Positions 24,957-27,534 of a stretch of 27,534 nt of DNA are shown one piece after another. How positions within the stretch are numbered: position 1 is the first letter of the stretch; each line of letters opens with the position of its first letter. Under the pieces are notes generated by a model. It made no database searches, was not told the DNA's origin, and was given only the letters and a program-made list of their open reading frames with translations. Origin of the DNA: a virus; the IMG/VR virus record IMGVR_UViG_3300010153_000079, positions 1-27,534 of that record; one strand, 5' to 3'. Position numbers and translations under genes: made by a program.

Positions 24957-25619
24957 ATGGGACCATGGAGCTTAATACCTTCAGCGATGAATGCTGTAAC
25001 TGGAATAATTAGATACGCAGACTCAAGAAGTAAAATGAACGAATACGCTGAGCAAGCTAAAAAAGCTCAAGGAGAATTAGACGTGCTCAAAGCGGAGTTT
25101 TCTAATTTAGACACAAGTAATCCTTATTTAAACATGGAAAACACTTATGAAGATTTAACTGTTAATCAAAAAGAAGCAGAGTTTAAAAAACAACAAAATA
25201 TGCAACAGCAAGCTAATATACTACAGGGCTTGAGAGGCGCTGCTGGTAGTTCTGGTATAGCGGCATTAGCACAAACACTGGCTAATGAAGGCGCTTTAAA
25301 TGCTCAAAAAGCAGCGGCATCTATAGGCGCACAAGAAGCAGCTAATCAAAAATTAGAAAGACAAGAGGCTTCTAAAATACAAAATCTTGAAAGAGAAGGT
25401 GAGGTTTTAAGTAGACAAGCTGAGTTTGGTAAAGTTAGTTCTTTAATGGGTATGGCAGCTAACGAAGCGGCAGCAGCAACACAAATGCAACAAAACATGC
25501 AACAACAAATGATGGGTGGTGTTGGTCAATTTATGTCAGGAGTAGGTGGTTACGCTACACAAAGAGCTAGAATGAATTTACCAAATGATCCAGTTCAAGT
25601 GTCTCCTTATTTACAATAA
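24957..25619 (+). CDS. Internal virion (ejection or cargo) protein candidate
   Basis: Encodes 220 residues with an overall helical, Ala/Gln-rich composition. It has a short hydrophobic N-terminal stretch (about 4-18, WSLIPSAMNAVTGII), a linker with NPYLNMENTYEDLTVNQKEA (about 54-73), then MQQQANILQGLRGAAGSSGI and a long Ala/Gln helix. The C-terminal part is Gln/Met/Gly-rich (QQNMQQQMMGGVGQFMSGVG). This is the style of P22 gp7/gp20 or T7 internal proteins that are ejected with the DNA to form a trans-envelope channel. The position after the hub gene agrees. No single residue proves the role. Confidence 0.65.
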   Translation: MGPWSLIPSAMNAVTGIIRYADSRSKMNEYAEQAKKAQGELDVLKAEFSNLDTSNPYLNMENTYEDLTVNQKEAEFKKQQNMQQQANILQGLRGAAGSSGIAALAQTLANEGALNAQKAAASIGAQEAANQKLERQEASKIQNLEREGEVLSRQAEFGKVSSLMGMAANEAAAATQMQQNMQQQMMGGVGQFMSGVGGYATQRARMNLPNDPVQVSPYLQ

Positions 25620-25639
25620 TAAAATATAAAAAAACAAAA

Positions 25640-27331
25640 ATGGCAAAACAAAGTTTAAATTATCAGTTACCAGGGCATGTTCAAACAGCTATGCGTGGTG
25701 CTAGTGTTCCGGGCTCAATAAGTTCTAGTGGTGTTAGTGCTGGCGGTTGGGATGCTGTAGAAAAAGCTAACAAATCGATAGAAAAAGATGTAAAAGAATT
25801 AGATAAATTTGTAGCCGAACAAGACAAACAAAGAGAAAAAGAGCAAAAAGAAATAGATGCACTAGCAGCAAAATTTGATGTTGGTTTTGAAAAACTTGGT
25901 AATAGAGGTTCTTGGGCTACAGGCGAGTTATATGATGCTTTTGCTGAACATGAAAAGGGTTTTAGAGACGATTATATAGCAGCTTTAAATGCTGGTGAAA
26001 CTGAAAAAGCTCAATCAATGTTAAGAGAGCAAGAGGCTAGATTAGTAGCAAGTACAAACTGGCAAGACACTTACAAAACAGCTCAAGACATGTATGATAA
26101 TGATTTATACCACAGCGGCATGAGTAAAGAAGATAAATATATATTAGGCGCTTTAACAGCACAAGATAATCCTGAGATAATAATGAGTAATGGTGAAATG
26201 ACGTTTAGAGTACCTACGTACAAAGCCTCACAAGCCATAGACGCGCAAAAAGAACAACTTTTAGCTGAAAGATCTCAAGTTGAGTTACAATTAGGACAAA
26301 GATTTGATAAAGGAGAAATAACACAAGAAGAATATAATAGTGCTATGTCTGAGTTTGATAACAACATGAAGTCTAAAATAAACGATATGTATGCTGGTGC
26401 AGAAAAACAAAACGTTGAACTTAGACAGTTTCAAAACATAGTAACAAACGGGATTAAACCCACTGAGGTTACTAAACAATTTAAAACCGAAACTAGTGCA
26501 CATGCTAAATATATTAGTGAAGGCGGTGAATGGGATGATGATTACAACAACCAAGCTATAGCTACCAATAAAAACAAAGTAACAAAAACAAATATTAGAG
26601 GTTTACTTTATGATGATTTTATGGGTAGAAACACTAATTTTAAAACAGAGTTTAAAAAACATCCTGATATGCAGTTGGCAAACTACTCAAACATAAAAGG
26701 TTTAGATTCTACAATATTAGAAAAAATACAACAAGCAGATCAGTCTGGAGACAAAGATGGTAACTTAGATTCTAGCGAAATAGCTAACTTTAGTGACGCT
26801 GATATGGATTTAATAATAGAATCTTTAGCTGATCCAGCTAATTTTAATTTAGCTCAAGAGTACTTGGGTGAGTACATGACTTTAGTACAAAAAAAATCAG
26901 CTGAAAAATTCACGCCAAGTGGAGATGATGATGATGATGATGATGACGATGATGATTTTAATTATAATAATATGAACTTTGGAAATGATGATGATGATGA
27001 TAATGATGATGATGATGATAATGATAATGATGATGATGAATACGAATACCCAGTTGTTACTTATCCAGAACACATACAACCTCTTCAAGAAATATGGAAT
27101 GTTAGAAGTCAAAATACACCTAGAAAAGTTAACAAGTTTTTAAAAGAAAACAATCTAATACCACCTGATTATAAAATAGAGTATAGTAATGCTTCTAAAC
27201 AGTTTAAGATAACAGATCCAGATGGTGGAGTAGCACGCTTTAAAACAAAACAAAGAATGACTCCTCAAACACACGCATTAAAAAACTTAGAAAGTATGTT
27301 AGAATTTTTAGGCCACACATTTAGTAATTGA
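25640..27331 (+). CDS. Helical virion protein with EF-hand-like loop and poly-Asp region
   Basis: Encodes 563 residues, starting after AAAAAAACAAAA. The first 350 are mainly charged helix (EKDVKELDKFVAEQDKQREK near 50). At 367-380 DQSGDKDGNLDSSE resembles a calcium-binding EF-hand loop (Asp371, Asp373, Asp377 and Glu380 as ligands; Ser369 in the first position). At 429-439 there are 11 Asp in a row, and after FNYNNMNFGN a second Asp/Asn tract follows to about 466, encoded by GAT/AAT repeats. A folded C-terminal segment follows (about 470-563). It ends in TGA, the only TGA stop in the window. It is probably an internal or cargo protein; calcium binding is inference. Confidence 0.65.
   Translation: MAKQSLNYQLPGHVQTAMRGASVPGSISSSGVSAGGWDAVEKANKSIEKDVKELDKFVAEQDKQREKEQKEIDALAAKFDVGFEKLGNRGSWATGELYDAFAEHEKGFRDDYIAALNAGETEKAQSMLREQEARLVASTNWQDTYKTAQDMYDNDLYHSGMSKEDKYILGALTAQDNPEIIMSNGEMTFRVPTYKASQAIDAQKEQLLAERSQVELQLGQRFDKGEITQEEYNSAMSEFDNNMKSKINDMYAGAEKQNVELRQFQNIVTNGIKPTEVTKQFKTETSAHAKYISEGGEWDDDYNNQAIATNKNKVTKTNIRGLLYDDFMGRNTNFKTEFKKHPDMQLANYSNIKGLDSTILEKIQQADQSGDKDGNLDSSEIANFSDADMDLIIESLADPANFNLAQEYLGEYMTLVQKKSAEKFTPSGDDDDDDDDDDDFNYNNMNFGNDDDDDNDDDDDNDNDDDEYEYPVVTYPEHIQPLQEIWNVRSQNTPRKVNKFLKENNLIPPDYKIEYSNASKQFKITDPDGGVARFKTKQRMTPQTHALKNLESMLEFLGHTFSN
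26924..27037 (+). repeat. GAT-type trinucleotide repeat (two tracts)
   Basis: Two runs of GAT with a few AAT and GAC codons: 26924-26956 (11 codons, one GAC) and 26984-27037 (about 18 codons, GAT and AAT). They lie in frame and encode Asp/Asn. The antisense strand gives a meaningless poly-Ile reading. Such repeats are prone to slippage, and the copy number may vary between genomes. Confidence 0.9.
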
Positions 27332-27332
27332 T

Positions 27333-27534
27333 ATGAATTTAAATTATTTAGAAAAAGTTCACGGTTTACCTGAATTAGGTATTACTCATGATTTTGACAC
27401 CTGGGTTGAGGGTGTTAAAAACAATGATGCCTATTTAAATCAATTGCATGGCTATTTAAAAAACAAAAAAGGTTTAAATGTAGATTTTAACGAATGGAAA
27501 ACAGGTATATTTGGTGAAGCTGTAGAAGAGCCAA
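27333..27534 (+). CDS. N-terminus of a virion protein (cut by the window edge)
   Basis: An open frame starts with ATG at 27333, two bases after the previous TGA, and stays open to the end of the window (67 complete codons). The deduced protein begins MNLNYLEKVHGLPELGITHD, and continues with FDTWVEGVKNNDAYLNQLHG and a second W-containing segment (DFNEWKTGIFG). The short aromatic, helix-rich segments look like the repeated D-F-x-x-W motifs at the N-termini of large internal or cargo proteins in environmental phages. The length and function cannot be told from this fragment. Confidence 0.7.
   Translation, partial: MNLNYLEKVHGLPELGITHDFDTWVEGVKNNDAYLNQLHGYLKNKKGLNVDFNEWKTGIFGEAVEEP

Noticed and set aside
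26897-27112. Minus-strand frame with a long poly-isoleucine run
   Set aside because: It is the antisense reading of the GAT repeat in the 563-residue gene and has no plausible product.
27329-27345. Frameshift or readthrough joining the 563-residue gene to the last gene
   Set aside because: The downstream frame has its own ATG two bases after the TGA and a normal start context; there is no slippery sequence or structure.
1-27534. Stop-codon reassignment, as known in some crAss-like phages
   Set aside because: Of 25 complete genes, 21 end in TAA, 3 in TAG (2828, 5018, 13452) and 1 in TGA (27331). Readthrough of the TGA leads only to another stop a few codons on, and no gene is interrupted by TAG or TGA. 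The standard code explains everything here.
1-27534. tRNA genes, CRISPR arrays, insertion sequences or integration genes
   Set aside because: No cloverleaf-like sequence with CCA-type ends, no evenly spaced direct repeats with spacers, and no transposase or integrase motifs were seen on reading through both strands.

Overview
This window is a late (virion assembly and lysis) module of a double-stranded DNA tailed phage. It is strongly AT-rich, and every credible gene lies on the + strand, packed with 1-20 bp gaps or short overlaps. I find 25 complete genes and one gene cut by the right edge. Shine-Dalgarno sequences are essentially absent: starts follow A/T-only stretches such as AAAATATG or AAAAATTATG. 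That is the habit of Bacteroidota and their viruses, so the likely host is a (probably marine) flavobacterium-like bacterium; this is inference. TerL, portal, capsid, ring-type connector proteins, a giant gp10/muzzle-like protein and then internal proteins follow one another much as in crAss-like (Crassvirales-type) podoviruses. The window therefore looks like a crAss-like phage or a close environmental relative.

Layout. 1-2131: a small beta-rich protein, a MarR-like winged-helix protein, a small HEKQH metallopeptidase candidate, a helical charged protein, and two small membrane proteins of which the second resembles 3TM-type holins (probable lysis block). 2136-4704: a putative fibre or receptor-interaction block with a beta-rich structural protein and two LamG-like lectin-fold proteins that share the N-terminus MLGLGN, separated by a 77-residue protein. 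4734-6027: a coiled-coil protein, a small beta protein, a two-domain GroES-like protein and a TerS candidate, linked by overlaps. 6027-13452: TerL, portal, scaffold candidate and major capsid protein, closed by a strong intrinsic terminator. 13545-24449: an auxiliary head protein, two ring/connector proteins and a 2772-residue tail hub protein. 24461-27534: a small virion protein, two internal (ejection or cargo) protein candidates and the start of another virion protein.

How they work together. TerS/TerL and the portal package DNA into a capsid built from the MCP on the scaffold candidate. The GroES-like protein probably helps fold a virion protein. The ring proteins and the giant hub close the portal, and the internal proteins are probably carried in the head or tail barrel. 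Lysis probably uses the holin-like proteins, perhaps with the metallopeptidase.

The most interesting unexplained signal is a motif close to TTATTAAC lying 17-18 nt before the ATG in all five intergenic gaps of 29 bp or more, a candidate phage-specific late promoter. Second is a GC-rich hairpin with a C(UACG)G loop at 14428-14464. No integrase, replication gene, tRNA, CRISPR array or insertion sequence is visible.
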